Shown piece after piece: positions 4,799-5,203 of a stretch of 5,203 bases of DNA (positions within the stretch are counted from its first letter, which is position 1; each line of letters begins with the position of its first letter). The translations under genes and the position numbers were made by a program. Under the pieces are notes generated by a model. The model saw nothing but the letters and a program-made list of their open reading frames with translations, had not been told where the DNA came from and searched no databases. This DNA comes from Marinagarivorans sp. UBA5870 (lineage in GTDB: Bacteria > Pseudomonadota > Gammaproteobacteria > Pseudomonadales > Cellvibrionaceae): positions 5,736 to 10,938 of the forward strand of contig DJFO01000262.1 of the NCBI GenBank assembly GCA_002432555.1, read 5' to 3'.

Positions 4799-5203
4799 AT
4801 GTTCATAGGCCTGGATTACGGCACCTCCCAGTGTGCCGTTGCCGCCGCCACGGCCGCCGGGGTAACACTTGTTCCCTTGGATGGCGACCAGCCGTTTCTT
4901 CTATCCTGTCTATACGCGGCCGAGCGCTGCCTGATCGGCGACTGGGTCGCCCAGCAATTGGTGGGGGAGGAGCAGCGAGTATTCCTCCAGCGTCGCCAGG
5001 CGCTCATGCGCCAAGTGCCGCTCGTCAAGCGGGACCTGCAGATCAACCGCAGCCGGGACGCGTTGGCATTCGGGGCCCGTGCCCTGCAGCACCACATGGC
5101 GGACCCCACCGAGGGCTATTTCATTAAATCGCCGAAGTCGTTCCTGGGCGCCAGCGGCCTGCGTGCGGATATGGTGGACTTTTTTGAGGACGTGGTGACC
5201 GTG
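4799..5203 (+). CDS. yegD: YegD-type Hsp70-like ATPase, N-terminal part (runs off the window)
   Basis: The frame opens at ATG 4799 and stays open for 135 codons to the window edge; the full family protein is about 450 residues, so roughly the first third is seen. The start MFIGLDYGTSQCAVA matches the phosphate-1 loop of the actin/Hsp70 ATPase fold (Asp6, Gly8, Thr9), close to the beginning of E. coli YegD. The strongest link is KSPKSFLGASGL at 110-121, a segment I recognise from YegD rather than from DnaK. YegD proteins are DnaK relatives of poorly defined function, expected in the cytoplasm as ATP-dependent chaperone-like proteins. The gene diverges from the exported-protein gene and has no visible partner such as a J-domain protein in this window. 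The 5' end is in-frame and intact. The identity is confident; the role is not. Confidence 0.94.
   Translation, partial: MFIGLDYGTSQCAVAAATAAGVTLVPLDGDQPFLLSCLYAAERCLIGDWVAQQLVGEEQRVFLQRRQALMRQVPLVKRDLQINRSRDALAFGARALQHHMADPTEGYFIKSPKSFLGASGLRADMVDFFEDVVTV

Overview
The window reads as chromosomal DNA of a Gram-negative, probably gammaproteobacterial, organism. The evidence is two housekeeping-type proteins that closely resemble Escherichia coli SseA and YegD, plus a large exported calcium-binding-repeat protein of a kind often seen in marine or polysaccharide-degrading gammaproteobacteria. Placement near Cellvibrionales is inference from this gene mix only. No phage, transposase, CRISPR, rRNA or tRNA signature is visible.

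Layout. Positions 1-48 hold three perfect or near-perfect 16-bp tandem repeats, the last of which runs into a strong Shine-Dalgarno site. A complete sulfurtransferase gene (sseA type, 59-886, +) follows. Its 3' end begins a degenerate 43/44-bp tandem repeat (about 874-990) whose units each carry the terminal codons of the gene, including the TGA, and a small stem-loop. Two larger hairpins in the same stretch are followed by T-runs on the minus strand and look like tandem terminators for the gene arriving from the right. That gene (3943-1019, -) encodes a 974-residue exported protein: signal peptide, beta-trefoil-like domain, nine thrombospondin type 3 repeats, a beta-rich linker and a large uncharacterised C-terminal region with a CxxCH haem-c motif.

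Positions 3944-4798 have no convincing gene. The part next to the exported-protein gene is AT-rich and carries phased A-tracts, a candidate minus-strand promoter flanked by a 10-bp inverted repeat, and a small hairpin with a T-run in the predicted leader. The part nearer the right edge is GC-rich and otherwise featureless. At 4799 a YegD-type Hsp70-like ATPase gene starts on the plus strand and runs off the window after 135 codons.

The three genes are not an operon: sseA and the exported-protein gene converge, and the exported-protein gene and yegD diverge. No pathway obviously links them. The least ordinary parts are the domain architecture of the exported protein, its regulatory-looking upstream region, and the stop-codon-containing tandem repeats at both ends of sseA.
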